The position numbers were made by a program, and so were the translations under genes. Positions 9,669-19,532 of a stretch of DNA of 64,000 nt are shown piece after piece. This DNA is from Siminovitchia fordii DSM 16014 = CIP 108821 (GTDB lineage: Bacteria > Bacillota > Bacilli > Bacillales > Bacillaceae_C). The stretch's first letter is position 1. Every line of letters starts with the position of its first letter. Under the pieces are notes generated by a model. That model was not told where the DNA came from and ran no database searches. It saw only the letters and a program-made list of their open reading frames with translations. Location: the NCBI RefSeq assembly GCF_000374565.1, contig NZ_KB894685.1, positions 310,001-374,000 of the forward strand, in the 5' to 3' direction.

Positions 9669-10568
9669 TCAAGCCCGCGGATGACTGTTTATATATGTTT
9701 TCCTTAAATGTTCCTTTGTCACGTGTGTATAAACCTGTGTCGATGACAGGTGCGTATGTCCCAATAATTCTTGGACCGTTCGCATATCCGCCCCATTATT
9801 GAGCATATGAGTCGCAAAGCTGTGCCGAAACATATGGGGATGGATTTTTCCTGACAAGGATGCCTTTTTCATTACTTCATTGAGGACATGGCGGATTCCC
9901 CTTGCAGTTAATGGCCCCCCTCTGGCATTCACAAAAAGATTTCGGTGGTCCGAGCGATCAAACAGCAAGCTTCTTGCACCATTTATGTAGGATTCCAGTG
10001 CTTGAGAAGCAAAAATACCAAAAGGGACATACCTTTCCCTTTTGCCTTTTCCTTTTACAAGTATCGTTGACAAGTCAAAATCCACATCATCCAGCTGGAT
10101 ATTTGCACACTCACTTACCCTGATGCCAGTAGCATACAGCAACTCCATGAGCGCAAGGTTTCGTTTCCCCAGCGGAGTTCTATCATCACAGGAGCTGAAT
10201 AATTGTTCCATCTCTTCTTCGTAGAGGAAACTCGGGAGCCTTACTCCCTTTTTGGGCTGGATCACCAATATAAAAGGATTTTCATCCACTATCTTTTCTC
10301 TTAGCAAAAACTTGAAAAAGCTTCGCAGGCTTGAGATTTTCCTGGCAGCACTTGTCCTTGCATAATGTCGTTCATACAATGAAGACACATAGAGGCGGGC
10401 ATCGAAATATTTCACATCATTAAACGTTGCAATACTTTGCTCTTGCATGAACAAACTGAAATGCTCAATATCTTTTTTGTAAAATTCGACTGTGTAGGAT
10501 GAATAGTTTTTTTCAATCTGCAAGTATTCCAAAAAACGGTTCATAGCTAAAGCTAAGTTTTCTTTCAT
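9669..10568 (-). CDS. xerC: Tyrosine recombinase XerC (CodV)
   Basis: 299 residues from ATG 10568. It has an N-terminal SAM-like core-binding domain and a C-terminal catalytic domain with Arg150, Lys174, His245, Arg248, His271 and Tyr280, the full tyrosine recombinase set. It acts with XerD at dif to resolve chromosome dimers. The frame is open 13 codons further upstream, but MKENLALAMNRF matches the family start. GGTGGAG is unusually close to the ATG. It lies between trmFO and hslV as in other Bacillus. Confidence 0.95.
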   Translation of the reverse strand: MKENLALAMNRFLEYLQIEKNYSSYTVEFYKKDIEHFSLFMQEQSIATFNDVKYFDARLYVSSLYERHYARTSAARKISSLRSFFKFLLREKIVDENPFILVIQPKKGVRLPSFLYEEEMEQLFSSCDDRTPLGKRNLALMELLYATGIRVSECANIQLDDVDFDLSTILVKGKGKRERYVPFGIFASQALESYINGARSLLFDRSDHRNLFVNARGGPLTARGIRHVLNEVMKKASLSGKIHPHMFRHSFATHMLNNGADMRTVQELLGHTHLSSTQVYTHVTKEHLRKTYINSHPRA

Positions 10569-10632
10569 CTCTCCACCCCGACTTTCAAGCCTTCTAAATA
10601 TTATCACAATTCATTTTTCTGTGCAAAGGAAA

Positions 10633-11934
10633 TTAAACATTTTTCACAAAGTTTTGAATTGTGTTTAATGCCCGTTCCGCATATTTCTCATTCTTCATTT
10701 TTTTGTTTTTAATCCTTTGAGGCAATTCAGGCAGCAATCCGAAATTAATATTCATCGGCTGGAAAGTTTTAGAGCCGGTTGATGTAATATAGCGGGCAAG
10801 ACTTCCAATCATTGTTTCTTCCGGAAAAACTACCGGTTCCTTTCCCTGTGCCAATAACGCAGCATTCAAACCCGCAGCCAAACCGCTGGCTGCAGATTCC
10901 ACATAGCCTTCAACTCCGGTCATCTGCCCTGCAAAAAACAAATCGGGCCTTTCTTTAAATTGATATGTTCGGTTGAGGACCTTTGGCGAATTGATAAACG
11001 TATTGCGGTGCATAACACCATAACGGACTATTTCAACCTCTTCCAGTCCCGGAATCAGCCTTAACACTTCTTTTTGCGGTCCCCATTTGAGATGGGTTTG
11101 GAACCCTACTATATTATACAGTGTACCTGCAGCATCGTCCTGCCGGAGCTGGACAACAGCATAAGGAATTTTTCCGGTTTTCGGATCTTCCAATCCCACT
11201 GGTTTTAAAGGGCCAAAAAGCATTGTTTTCTTTCCTCTTTGTGCCATCACTTCAATTGGCATGCACCCTTCAAAAAATATTTCTTTTTCAAATTCTTTAA
11301 GGGGAACTGTTTCTGCATTGATTAAAGCATCATAAAAACGATTGAATTCTTCTTCGTTCATCGGACAGTTCAGGTAAGCTGCTTCCCCTTTGTCATAGCG
11401 TGATTTCAAGTAAACTTTATCCATATCTATGCTTTCTTTTTCAATAATAGGTGCAGCAGCATCATAAAAATACAACTGGTCTTCCCCTGTAAGCTCCTGA
11501 AGCTTTTTAGACAGACTATCGCTTGTCAGCGGTCCTGTTGCTATGATTGTAATACCCGGAGGAATATCAGTAATTTCCTCATTATGAACTGTAATGAGTG
11601 GATGATTACGGATTTTTCCCGTGACATATCCGGCAAAGTCGTGCCTGTCAACTGCAAGGGCTCCGCCTGCTGGAACGGATGATTGATCAGCAGCTTGGAT
11701 GATGAGGGAGTCCATCACTCTCATCTCTTCTTTTAGGACACCGACCGCATTCGTAAGGGAATTTGCCCGTAATGAGTTGGAGCAAACCAGTTCGGCAAAT
11801 TTGTCTGTATGATGGGCAGGTGTTTGTTTGACAGGCCTCATTTCATATAAATCAACCCGGATTCCCCGCATTGCAAGCTGCCATGCCGCTTCACTCCCTG
11901 CTAAACCCGCTCCTATGATATTTACTGATTGCAT
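10633..11934 (-). CDS. trmFO: Folate-dependent tRNA (uracil-54-C5)-methyltransferase TrmFO
   Basis: 433 residues. The N-terminal FAD-binding dinucleotide fold starts [13 protein letters not shown] and the conserved [12 protein letters not shown] lies near residue 50. It makes m5U54 in the T-loop of tRNA using methylene-tetrahydrofolate and FADH2. GGAGG lies 8 nt before the ATG. A 413-nt gap with repeat sequence separates it from topA upstream, so it may be transcribed separately. Confidence 0.97.
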   Translation of the reverse strand: MQSVNIIGAGLAGSEAAWQLAMRGIRVDLYEMRPVKQTPAHHTDKFAELVCSNSLRANSLTNAVGVLKEEMRVMDSLIIQAADQSSVPAGGALAVDRHDFAGYVTGKIRNHPLITVHNEEITDIPPGITIIATGPLTSDSLSKKLQELTGEDQLYFYDAAAPIIEKESIDMDKVYLKSRYDKGEAAYLNCPMNEEEFNRFYDALINAETVPLKEFEKEIFFEGCMPIEVMAQRGKKTMLFGPLKPVGLEDPKTGKIPYAVVQLRQDDAAGTLYNIVGFQTHLKWGPQKEVLRLIPGLEEVEIVRYGVMHRNTFINSPKVLNRTYQFKERPDLFFAGQMTGVEGYVESAASGLAAGLNAALLAQGKEPVVFPEETMIGSLARYITSTGSKTFQPMNINFGLLPELPQRIKNKKMKNEKYAERALNTIQNFVKNV

Positions 11935-12036
11935 GTATGTAACCTCCAGTATATGATCAATCTTTCACAATTTTTCTCCTCAATCCCTATAGCATTTTAC
12001 CCTAAATACGTTACAAATAAAAACAATGCGCATTAT

Positions 12037-12160
12037 AAGAAAAGCGGAAGGCGGCTGCTTAGAGGCGACAAGCGCTGGAGGAAACTCCAGGGAAGTCGTC
12101 TTTTGACTTCATTGGAGTGACCGAAGCGACCTCGAGCTCCTGCCGCCTGCAGCTGGACAA
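12037..12160 (+). repeat. Dispersed palindromic repeat, copy A1
   Basis: It begins with AAGAAAAGCGGAAG and folds into a long imperfect hairpin. Outer arms GGCGG/CCGCC enclose GAGGcgac/gcgaCCTC and an inner stem CTCCAgGGAAGTC/GACTTCaTTGGAG. It has no coding potential. Its leading motif recurs at 12161, 14517, 24606 and 56309 in this window. It fills most of the trmFO-topA gap. Confidence 0.75.
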
Positions 12161-12262
12161 AAGAAAAGCGGAAGCGCCTCGATCGGCCTCGACAAGCACA
12201 AGACGGGTCCCGAGGAGGCAGTATTTCAGTCACCACAGGGAAGCGGTTTGTGACCTCACCAT
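12161..12262 (+). repeat. Dispersed repeat, copy A2 (tandem, degenerate)
   Basis: A second copy follows A1 directly and starts AAGAAAAGCGGAAGCGCC. It keeps GGCCTCGACAAGC and CCCGAGGAGG but lacks a clean right arm, so it looks truncated or decayed. The right boundary is approximate. The rest of the gap to the topA terminator shows nothing recognisable. Confidence 0.6.
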
Positions 12263-12320
12263 CGCAATTAAATTTGGCATAGTTACCTTTATATGGCAAA
12301 TTATCGCTTATAGACCAGTA

Positions 12321-12349
12321 AAAGGTGAGTGCAAGATGCACTCACCTTT
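12321..12349 (-). terminator. Rho-independent terminator after topA
   Basis: A perfect 13-bp stem (aaaggtgagtgca/tgcactcaccttt) with a 3-nt loop begins at the topA stop codon. The T run after it on the minus strand is short (four T including the stem end). Confidence 0.8.
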
Positions 12350-14423
12350 ATTGTTGGGTTTCCTCCTTGTAGTCGCAATTGACACATTGGACCTGCTTTC
12401 CTTTTTTCAGCTTTTTTTCAACAAGGAGTCCATCGCATTTCGGACATGGACGGTTGATCGGCTTATCCCAGGATAGGAAGTCACATTCGGGATAACGATC
12501 ACATCCGTAAAAGATGCGCTTTTTCTTGCTTTTTCGCTCAATGACATTTCCTTCTTTACATTTCGGACATTTTACGCCAATTTCTTTCACAATGGGCTTT
12601 GTGTTTCTGCAATCAGGGAAATTGCTGCATGCCATGAATTTGCCGAATCGCCCCATTTTGATAACCATAGGATTTCCGCATTGCTCGCAGTCTTCCCCGG
12701 CATATTCATCCTTGATTTCAACTTCTTTCATTTCAATTTCCGCTTTTTTCAAGTTCACTTCAAATTTTTTGTAAAATTCATCTATAATTTTGACCCAGGC
12801 GACATGCCCTTCTTCAATTTCATCCAGGTTCGTTTCCATTTTTGCTGTAAATTCAACATCAAGTACTTCTGGAAAAAACTCCATCATTAGTTCTGTAACA
12901 ATCTCACCGAGTTCTGTTGGTACAAATCGTTTGTTATCCAATGCAACATAACCCCGTCTTTGAATCGTATCCAGAGTAGGAGCAAATGTCGAGGGCCTTC
13001 CAATACCAAGTTCCTCTAATGTTTTGACTAGCCTCGCTTCTGTATATCTTGGAGGCGGCTGAGTAAAGTGTTGTTTTGGAGTCAGTTTATCAGATGCCAC
13101 TTTTTCACCTTCGTCAAATGAAGGGAGCACGTTTTCTTTTTCTTCCAATTGATCATCCGTACCTTCTACGTACACCTTCATAAAACCCGGGAACTTTATT
13201 TGAGAACCATTCGCACGGAAAATGACATCGCCGTTTTTCAGGTCGACAGTCATCGTATCCATGACGGCAGGAGCCATTTGGCTTGCAACGAAACGCTCCC
13301 AAATTAATCTGTACAATCTCAACTGATCACGGCTTAAGAAAGGTTTAACATCACTCGGTTGTCTCATAGTACTAGTTGGGCGGATCGCTTCATGTGCATC
13401 CTGAGTATTCGCCTGCTTTTTTTCTTTGCGTGAACCGGTTGCCAAATATTCTTTTCCATATTGTTCTGTAATATATTCAGAAGCTTCCTTCACTGCGATA
13501 TCGGAAATCCTTGTGGAATCCGTTCGCATATAGGTAATGAGACCGACTGTACCTTCTTTTCCCAAGTCGATCCCTTCATATAGCTGCTGCGCAAGCATCA
13601 TTGTTTTCTTAGCTCGAAAATTAAGTTTTCTCGCAGCTTCCTGTTGAAGTGAAGACGTTGTAAACGGACGAGCGGGATTTCTCCTTCTTTCTTTTTTCGT
13701 CACGGATTGAACAATGAAGCTGCTGCCATCTATTTTTCCAAGCACTTCTTTAACATCATCTTCGGATTGTAGTTTAAGCTTTTTCCCATTTACGCCATAA
13801 AAAGCTGCTTGGAATTGGTCTTTCCCTTTTTTAAACAGTCCTTCAATTGACCAGTATTCTTCAGGAATAAAATTTTTGATTTCGTTTTCCCTGTCTATGA
13901 TGAGCCGGACTGCCACTGACTGTACCCTGCCGGCGCTTAATCCTCTTTTCACTTTTTTCCATAGCAGCGGGCTGATATTATATCCTACAAGCCTGTCCAA
14001 TATCCTCCTTGCCTGCTGCGCGTCCACTAGATCCATATTAATGGGACGGGGGTGTTTGAAGGATTCTTTGATTGCATCTTTTGTAATTTCATTGAAAATG
14101 ACACGGCAGTTCGAATGAATGTCTACGTCAAGACTATGTGCCAAATGCCAGGCAATTGCTTCTCCCTCTCTATCGGGGTCAGCAGCCAGATACACTTTTT
14201 TCGCCTTCTTCGCAGCTGTTCTTAATTCTTTAAGGACAGGACCTTTTCCCCTAATTGTAATATATTTTGGTTCATAATTATTGTTAACATCTACACCCGT
14301 TTGACTTTTCGGCAAATCCCGGACATGCCCCATGGATGCTTTTACTTTATATTTCTTTCCTAAATATCGTTCAATGGTCTTCGCCTTTGCAGGCGATTCC
14401 ACAATCACCAAGTAATCCGACAT
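12348..14423 (-). CDS. topA: DNA topoisomerase I
   Basis: 691 residues, the B. subtilis TopA length. It has an N-terminal TOPRIM domain (start [14 protein letters not shown], then ADPDREGEA near 81-89), the active-site Tyr298 in [12 protein letters not shown], and three C-terminal four-cysteine zinc modules (CEQC...CSNFPDC, CPKC...CDRYPEC, CPKC...CVNC). It relaxes negative supercoils. GGAGG lies 8 nt before the ATG and a TTGACA-type promoter lies upstream. Confidence 0.98.
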   Translation of the reverse strand: MSDYLVIVESPAKAKTIERYLGKKYKVKASMGHVRDLPKSQTGVDVNNNYEPKYITIRGKGPVLKELRTAAKKAKKVYLAADPDREGEAIAWHLAHSLDVDIHSNCRVIFNEITKDAIKESFKHPRPINMDLVDAQQARRILDRLVGYNISPLLWKKVKRGLSAGRVQSVAVRLIIDRENEIKNFIPEEYWSIEGLFKKGKDQFQAAFYGVNGKKLKLQSEDDVKEVLGKIDGSSFIVQSVTKKERRRNPARPFTTSSLQQEAARKLNFRAKKTMMLAQQLYEGIDLGKEGTVGLITYMRTDSTRISDIAVKEASEYITEQYGKEYLATGSRKEKKQANTQDAHEAIRPTSTMRQPSDVKPFLSRDQLRLYRLIWERFVASQMAPAVMDTMTVDLKNGDVIFRANGSQIKFPGFMKVYVEGTDDQLEEKENVLPSFDEGEKVASDKLTPKQHFTQPPPRYTEARLVKTLEELGIGRPSTFAPTLDTIQRRGYVALDNKRFVPTELGEIVTELMMEFFPEVLDVEFTAKMETNLDEIEEGHVAWVKIIDEFYKKFEVNLKKAEIEMKEVEIKDEYAGEDCEQCGNPMVIKMGRFGKFMACSNFPDCRNTKPIVKEIGVKCPKCKEGNVIERKSKKKRIFYGCDRYPECDFLSWDKPINRPCPKCDGLLVEKKLKKGKQVQCVNCDYKEETQQ

Positions 14424-14465
14424 GCAAAAATCCTCCCCAGAGGTAAATTCAATAAATCAGAATAA

Positions 14466-14494
14466 ATCTTATATGTGTATCGTATGTTTGTCAA
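14466..14494 (-). promoter_or_regulatory. Sigma-A promoter of topA
   Basis: On the minus strand a perfect TTGACA is followed after 17 nt by TAAGAT, about 40 nt before the topA ATG. Confidence 0.75.
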
Positions 14495-14516
14495 CGAAAG
14501 AAATAGAACAGGCCAC

Positions 14517-14668
14517 AAGAAAAGCGTAAGCGCTCGTTTAGCGACGTACAAACTGGAGCGCCTCCGACGAGATAAAGGAAACACGGCGAAGCATGAGCCG
14601 ATGTTGACTTATCGTAGGAGGAGGCGCGAAGTTTGCTAGTCGCTGAGCGCTGGAGCTAGACAAGGAAA
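14517..14668 (+). repeat. Dispersed palindromic repeat, copy B (most complete)
   Basis: About 150 nt from AAGAAAAGCGTAAGCG to GGAGCTAGACAAGG. Nested arms pair along most of its length: AGCGCTC/GAGCGCT, AGCGAC/GTCGCT, ACAAACT/AGTTTG, GCGCCTCC/GGAGGCGC and ACGATAA-like arms. It would form one long interrupted hairpin. It lies in the 383-nt topA-dprA gap just upstream of the topA promoter. The rest of that gap (14669-14806) shows nothing recognisable. Confidence 0.8.
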
Positions 14669-14806
14669 TATTATCCACAGTTGTGGAATTTTATGCTTTC
14701 TTTAACAACGAGAAAAGCTTAAGCACCTGTTCCAAGCTTCTTTTGATGAATCTATCCCACTTTCTACAAAATTGCAAGTTTTTTTGATTTTTAGAGATAA
14801 AATAAC

Positions 14807-15676
14807 TTATTCGACATACAGTTCTTCTAATATATCATGACCCGAAGTTACTAACTTTGCACCCTGTTGTATCAGGCGGTTTGCCCCTTCCGAGAGCGGC
14901 GCATCTATCGGTCCCGGAACAGCGAAAACTTCTCTTCCTTCTTCTAAGGCAAAGTCGGCAGTGATAAGTGATCCACTCCTTGATTTTGCCTGTACGATGA
15001 CGGTGCCTTTTGCCAATCCGCTTATTATGCGGTTTCTCTGGGGAAAATGCCATTTTTGCGGTCGCCAGATCGGGGGATATTCCGATACAATTAAGTGATC
15101 TTTTTTCATCTTTTCAGCCAGACCCTTATTCTCCTGCGGATATAAATGGAAGAAACCGCCACCTAGGACGCCGATTGTCTTTCCGCCAAGCCGTATCGTT
15201 TGCTCGTGAGCAAAAGCGTCTGTGCCTTTGGCAAGCCCACTGACAATGGCAAAGCCACTTTCCAGAAGGGGCTCAAGGAGCAGATCAATAGCTTTTTTAG
15301 CATAAGTTCCAGCTTTCCTTGCTCCGACTACAGCAATCGATTGTTTTTTTAAAAGCAAATGATCCCCTATAGTAAAAAGGGCAAGTGGTGGATCATAAAT
15401 CTCTTTGAGCATTTCCGGATATTCCTGGTCTCTGAAAGTAATAATCGAGATTCCACAGTCATGGTATTTTTCAACCATTTTGTTGATATCGATCCTTTGG
15501 AAGTCATGGTAGAATTTCCTCATACAAGAGTTGTTCAATTTAAGGAGTTGCTGGAGTTCAGAGGAAGGGAAAGAATAAAGGTTTGAAAGAGAGGGGTCAT
15601 ATTTAAGAAGATTTCGGATAGCTGCGCTCCCTAGCTGAGGACAATGGATCAAATGAAGGAGCCTTTCATTAAAAAT
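14807..15676 (-). CDS. dprA: DNA-processing protein DprA (Smf)
   Basis: About 289 residues. The Rossmann-type DprA domain carries IAVVGARKAGTYAKKA, IVSGLAKGTDAFAHE and FPQRNRIISGLAKGT. DprA loads RecA on incoming single-stranded DNA in transformation. The start is unusual. No ATG, GTG or TTG in frame has a spaced SD. A nearly full-length SD (AAAGGAAGTGATC) points to ATT 15676, giving MFNERLLHLIHC, which fits the family N-terminus. The in-frame ATG 15721 sits in the loop of the sucCD terminator and has no SD. Gene identity is firm; the start is inference. Confidence 0.88.
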   Translation of the reverse strand: MFNERLLHLIHCPQLGSAAIRNLLKYDPSLSNLYSFPSSELQQLLKLNNSCMRKFYHDFQRIDINKMVEKYHDCGISIITFRDQEYPEMLKEIYDPPLALFTIGDHLLLKKQSIAVVGARKAGTYAKKAIDLLLEPLLESGFAIVSGLAKGTDAFAHEQTIRLGGKTIGVLGGGFFHLYPQENKGLAEKMKKDHLIVSEYPPIWRPQKWHFPQRNRIISGLAKGTVIVQAKSRSGSLITADFALEEGREVFAVPGPIDAPLSEGANRLIQQGAKLVTSGHDILEELYVE

Positions 15677-15705
15677 GCGGATCACTTCCTTTATTATTTT
15701 TGAAA

Positions 15706-15731
15706 GGGAAGCCTCTTTCATGAGGCTTCCC
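15706..15731 (-). terminator. Hairpin terminator after sucCD
   Basis: A perfect 10-bp stem (gggaagcctc/gaggcttccc) with a 6-nt loop lies 10 nt after the sucD stop. The T run behind it on the minus strand is short (TTTC), so termination may be partial. Confidence 0.65.
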
Positions 15732-15741
15732 GGATGTTTAA

Positions 15742-16644
15742 TCAATGCGTCTTACATTTATCGTATAATCCCTTATCCTTTAGGACTCCGATCAATGTTT
15801 CACCAATTACGGCAGGAGTATCGGCAACTTTGATCCCACATTCATTCATGACACGGATTTTTTCGTCCGCAGTTCCTTTTCCGCCCGAGATAATGGCTCC
15901 GGCATGTCCCATACGCTTTCCTGGAGGTGCCGTCCTTCCGCCAATAAATCCTACTACCGGCTTGGTCATGTTCGCTTTTACCCACTGAGCAGCTTCCTCT
16001 TCCGCTGTTCCTCCGATTTCACCAATCATGATAACAGCTTCAGTTTCATGATCATCATTAAATGCTTTTAAAACATCAATGAAGTTTGTGCCGTTTACAG
16101 GGTCCCCTCCGATCCCAACTGCCGTTGACTGGCCAATACCTGCTTCAGAAAGCTGATGAACGGCTTCATATGTCAATGTACCTGAGCGGGAGACAACTCC
16201 AACATGGCCCTTTTTGTGAATATAACCAGGCATGATTCCGATCTTACATTCCTCAGGAGTGATAACCCCAGGACAGTTAGGGCCGACAAGTCTTGTCTTC
16301 TTGCCTTCCATATAGCGGACAACTTTCACCATATCCATTACCGGAATATGTTCTGTAATACAAATAGCCAGATCCAACTCAGCATCGACCGCCTCCATGA
16401 TGGCATCTGCTGCAAAGGGTGCCGGAACGTAAATGACTGAAGCATTCGCTCCTGTCTCTTTTACAGCATCTTCCACCGTATTGAAAACCGGAACACCTGC
16501 CACTTCTTGGCCGCCTTTGCCGGGTGTTACACCACCGACAATTTTTGTCCCATATTCAAGCATCTGTTCTGTATGAAAAAGGGCTGTTGAGCCTGTAATT
16601 CCCTGTACAATTACTTTTGTGTCTTTATTGACAAAAACACTCAT
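15742..16644 (-). CDS. sucD: Succinyl-CoA ligase (ADP-forming) subunit alpha
   Basis: 300 residues. The N-terminal CoA-binding Rossmann domain ([19 protein letters not shown]) is followed by the ligase domain with phosphohistidine His247 in [12 protein letters not shown]. With SucC it interconverts succinyl-CoA and succinate with ADP/ATP in the TCA cycle. It is cotranscribed with sucC after a 68-nt gap. Confidence 0.98.
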   Translation of the reverse strand: MSVFVNKDTKVIVQGITGSTALFHTEQMLEYGTKIVGGVTPGKGGQEVAGVPVFNTVEDAVKETGANASVIYVPAPFAADAIMEAVDAELDLAICITEHIPVMDMVKVVRYMEGKKTRLVGPNCPGVITPEECKIGIMPGYIHKKGHVGVVSRSGTLTYEAVHQLSEAGIGQSTAVGIGGDPVNGTNFIDVLKAFNDDHETEAVIMIGEIGGTAEEEAAQWVKANMTKPVVGFIGGRTAPPGKRMGHAGAIISGGKGTADEKIRVMNECGIKVADTPAVIGETLIGVLKDKGLYDKCKTH

Positions 16645-16712
16645 GATTTTCCCTGCCTTTCAAATGATCTTTGATTAAAGATTGATTCCGAAAGCATTTG
16701 CCCAGATTTTTT

Positions 16713-17873
16713 TCACTTGACCAATTCAACAATCTTCTGCGCACCGTCCGCCATGGAATCCGCAGCCGTGATATTTAATCCGGATTCGTTGAGGATTTCT
16801 TTGCCTTTGTCCACATTTGTTCCTTCCAGTCTGACAACTAAAGGAACTTCAAGTCCAACCTGGTGAACGGCTTCGACTACTCCGGACGCAATGACATCGC
16901 ACTTCATGATGCCGCCGAAAATATTAACAAATATGCCTTTGACCGCTTCATCAGAAAGGATGATTTTAAAAGCTTCCGTCACTTTTTCCGCTGTTGCTCC
17001 GCCCCCAACATCAAGGAAGTTTGCGGGCTCTCCTCCATAATACTTAATGATATCCATTGTTGACATGGCAAGACCTGCACCATTGACCATACATCCGATA
17101 TTTCCGTCCAAGGCGATGTAGCTCAAATCATATTTAGATGCTTCAATTTCTTTTGCATCTTCTTCATCCAGGTCACGATATTCCAGGATATCCTTATGTT
17201 TAAATAAAGCGTTATCATCGAAATTTAATTTCGCATCAAGCGCAAGAACATTTCCATCTCCCGTAACAACAAGAGGGTTAATTTCCGCGATTGAACAATC
17301 GTTGTCTACGAAGGCGTTATAAAGGCTGATCATGAATTTGGCAGCTTTTCCGACCAGTTCATTAGGAATATTGATATTAAAAGCAATTCTGCGTGCTTGA
17401 AAACCGGTTAATCCAACGAGTGGATCAACAACTTCTTTGAAGATCTTTTCCGGTGTCTTCTCTGCAACTTCCTCAATTTCAGTACCGCCTTCTTCAGAAG
17501 CCATCAAAACGACTCTGTCAGTGCTTCTGTCCACTACAAGCCCGACATAATATTCCTTCTTGATATCGCATCCTTCTTCAATCAGCAGACGCTTTACTTC
17601 TTTGCCTTCAGGTCCTGTCTGATGCGTAACAAGGGTTTTTCCGAGAATTTCCTCAGCATATGTACGGACTTCATCCAAGTTTTTTGCCACTTTTACCCCG
17701 CCTGCTTTTCCGCGGCCCCCGGCATGAATCTGAGCTTTTACAACAGTGACATCAGAACCAAGTCCTTTTGCAGCTTCCACTGCTTCGTCCACGGTGAAAG
17801 CAACTGTTCCATTAGGTACAGATACTCCGTATTTTCTAAGGATTTCTTTACCCTGGTATTCATGGATATTCAT
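16713..17873 (-). CDS. sucC: Succinyl-CoA ligase (ADP-forming) subunit beta
   Basis: 386 residues. It has an ATP-grasp domain ([18 protein letters not shown] near 44-61, [10 protein letters not shown] near 194) and a C-terminal ligase domain ([25 protein letters not shown]). It is the nucleotide-binding subunit of succinyl-CoA synthetase. AGGAGG lies 8 nt before the ATG and a good sigma-A promoter sits about 45 nt further up, so sucCD is a two-gene operon. Confidence 0.98.
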   Translation of the reverse strand: MNIHEYQGKEILRKYGVSVPNGTVAFTVDEAVEAAKGLGSDVTVVKAQIHAGGRGKAGGVKVAKNLDEVRTYAEEILGKTLVTHQTGPEGKEVKRLLIEEGCDIKKEYYVGLVVDRSTDRVVLMASEEGGTEIEEVAEKTPEKIFKEVVDPLVGLTGFQARRIAFNINIPNELVGKAAKFMISLYNAFVDNDCSIAEINPLVVTGDGNVLALDAKLNFDDNALFKHKDILEYRDLDEEDAKEIEASKYDLSYIALDGNIGCMVNGAGLAMSTMDIIKYYGGEPANFLDVGGGATAEKVTEAFKIILSDEAVKGIFVNIFGGIMKCDVIASGVVEAVHQVGLEVPLVVRLEGTNVDKGKEILNESGLNITAADSMADGAQKIVELVK

Positions 17874-17918
17874 TTTCCGTCCTCCTATCGTTACTACGAA
17901 AAAATAGATTGCGTGTTT

Positions 17919-17947
17919 ATTGTATTAAAATGACGTCAGGAAGTCCA
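17919..17947 (-). promoter_or_regulatory. Sigma-A promoter of sucCD
   Basis: TGGACT and TACAAT are separated by 17 nt on the minus strand upstream of sucC (4/6 and 5/6 matches). No palindrome resembling a known operator was seen beside it. Confidence 0.6.
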
Positions 17948-17951
17948 CTTT

Positions 17952-18254
17952 TTACGGTTGGCCAGTTTTGCTATCAGCCATTTTCCGATCAAGCCTATAT
18001 ATAAATGCAAAAACTTCCGAGACAGCTTCAAAAAGCTCCTCCGGTATCGCCTCATTTAGATCCAGTTGTCCCAGCATTTCAACGAGTGCAGGATCTTGTT
18101 GGATCGGTATTCCGTTTTGTTTTGCAGCTTCCAGTATTTTTTCTGCGGTGCTCCCTTTCCCTTTTGCAAGAATAACAGGCGGGCTTCCATCTTCCATCAG
18201 ACCTCCAAGTGCTACGGCTTCATTTGAATTCAAATGGTCACGGTTACTGCTCAT
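17952..18254 (-). CDS. ylqH: FlhB C-terminal-like protein YlqH
   Basis: 100 residues aligned in character with the cytoplasmic C-terminal fragment of FlhB/YscU export-switch proteins: AVALGGL, PPVILAKGKG, GIPIQQDPALVEML and IPEELFEAVSEVFAFIYRLDRK. It has no membrane domain. Where FlhB has its self-cleavage NPTH motif, this protein starts with NSNEAVAL, so it resembles a pre-cleaved FlhB-CC. It overlaps ylqG by 4 nt, so the two are coupled. Its function is unknown. Confidence 0.9.
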   Translation of the reverse strand: MSSNRDHLNSNEAVALGGLMEDGSPPVILAKGKGSTAEKILEAAKQNGIPIQQDPALVEMLGQLDLNEAIPEELFEAVSEVFAFIYRLDRKMADSKTGQP

Positions 18255-19519
18255 ATTTGAATATCAACTCCTGAGTACGGAAAAGTACTGATTTTCTGTA
18301 ATTGTCTGTTTACCTTACGAAAAGGCTGTTTAAAATGAACTGCTGACAACTCATAATCATTCTCTTTTAACTTTTCCTCCAATTCAGGAATAAGCACAGC
18401 AGCAAGGTTTTTGACTGTCGCAGATTCATTAATGACCGTAATATTGGTAATCCGATTTTGGATTTTCACGTCAACTACCGTATTTCCCAGATTTAGTAAA
18501 TTTAGATAAAAAATAATCCTGCAATAATCCGGATCAACTTTCCCATCCTTCTTACGCTTTCCCTCCCACTGGAAGGAGAGATCTGTACGATGGCCATGGA
18601 GCTCAATTGGCAAGTCAAAACATATTTGCTGTATTGGACCTGTATCAATGGAGAGAAGCTGCTGCCCGTTCATTCTGTTAAGCAAGTGCTCCGCTGTCTG
18701 CCTGGCGACGGAATTCGTCTTTGCGTCCGTCTGGCCCAAATATTGAATAAGCAGGGATTTAAGGGACTCTGTCCCGTCTGCATTTTTGTTATGTACGAGT
18801 GAATGCTCACTGAACATTCCCAATTGCTTTATGATGTACTTTATTTTCTCCATCGCTTGTTTTCCTTGTATTACATCCGGCGCTGCAGTTATCCGTTTTT
18901 GGGCCAACTCTATGCCCAATGCTTCAATATAATTGGCAATCCGCAGCGCTGTTGAATCTGGAGTATTTTCAGAAACAAGAGCTGTAAGGAGGGAAGAAAT
19001 AAGATCAGTTAAGGGATACTTATTCCCTGCGGCAATTAGCGCCTTGAACACATTGTCCGAAAAGGGCATCCCCCTATTGCTCATCAATTTAATGACTTCC
19101 AATGCGAGTTTTTTATCTGTTTCTGCCCCGACCCACTTCCCAGCCTTATGAATCTGCTCATGCGTCATGCTAATGGATTCCTTTGTAAAAAATTCAGCTA
19201 GGGCACGGTAGCCTTTTTCGTTTGGAAGGGACAATTGCTTCGTGAATGAGGGCTGGCCCTCCTGCCTTGTTGCAATCAATTTCAGCCGGGGTTCCCCTTC
19301 CCCTGACTCGACCTGAAGAAAGTAGCCTTTTCCGCTTTCCAGTGGAGCTTCAAGCTTGGCAATCAGCTTGTGGGCCCCGAGCTGTATCTCAGCATGCTGG
19401 TTCGGAAAGATTTTATGTACTTTAGCAAAAAATATTTGTCCTTTTCTCAGTGTGAGCGGACGATTTTGCTCCATACTCAGAGTTTGAAACAATTCATGGG
19501 TTAATGCGTGAATATCCAG
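18251..19519 (-). CDS. ylqG: FliK-like protein YlqG
   Basis: About 422 residues. The C-terminal part (about residues 325-395) has the alternating beta pattern of the FliK C-terminal domain (IIFYLNLLNLGNTVVDVKI, then EELEEKLKENDYELSAVHF-like helix and strand). The only conventional start, TTG 19492, has no SD. AAGGGGGG overlapping the rnhB stop lies 6 nt before CTG 19519, which is in frame with no stop between, so CTG is the proposed start. It pairs with the FlhB-like ylqH downstream. Function unknown. Confidence 0.82.
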   Translation of the reverse strand: MDIHALTHELFQTLSMEQNRPLTLRKGQIFFAKVHKIFPNQHAEIQLGAHKLIAKLEAPLESGKGYFLQVESGEGEPRLKLIATRQEGQPSFTKQLSLPNEKGYRALAEFFTKESISMTHEQIHKAGKWVGAETDKKLALEVIKLMSNRGMPFSDNVFKALIAAGNKYPLTDLISSLLTALVSENTPDSTALRIANYIEALGIELAQKRITAAPDVIQGKQAMEKIKYIIKQLGMFSEHSLVHNKNADGTESLKSLLIQYLGQTDAKTNSVARQTAEHLLNRMNGQQLLSIDTGPIQQICFDLPIELHGHRTDLSFQWEGKRKKDGKVDPDYCRIIFYLNLLNLGNTVVDVKIQNRITNITVINESATVKNLAAVLIPELEEKLKENDYELSAVHFKQPFRKVNRQLQKISTFPYSGVDIQI

Positions 19520-19532
19520 GACGATCCCCCCT

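Noticed and set aside
12033-12341. 102-codon minus-strand frame before topA terminator
   Set aside because: It is made wholly of the palindromic repeat copies A1 and A2 and has no SD.
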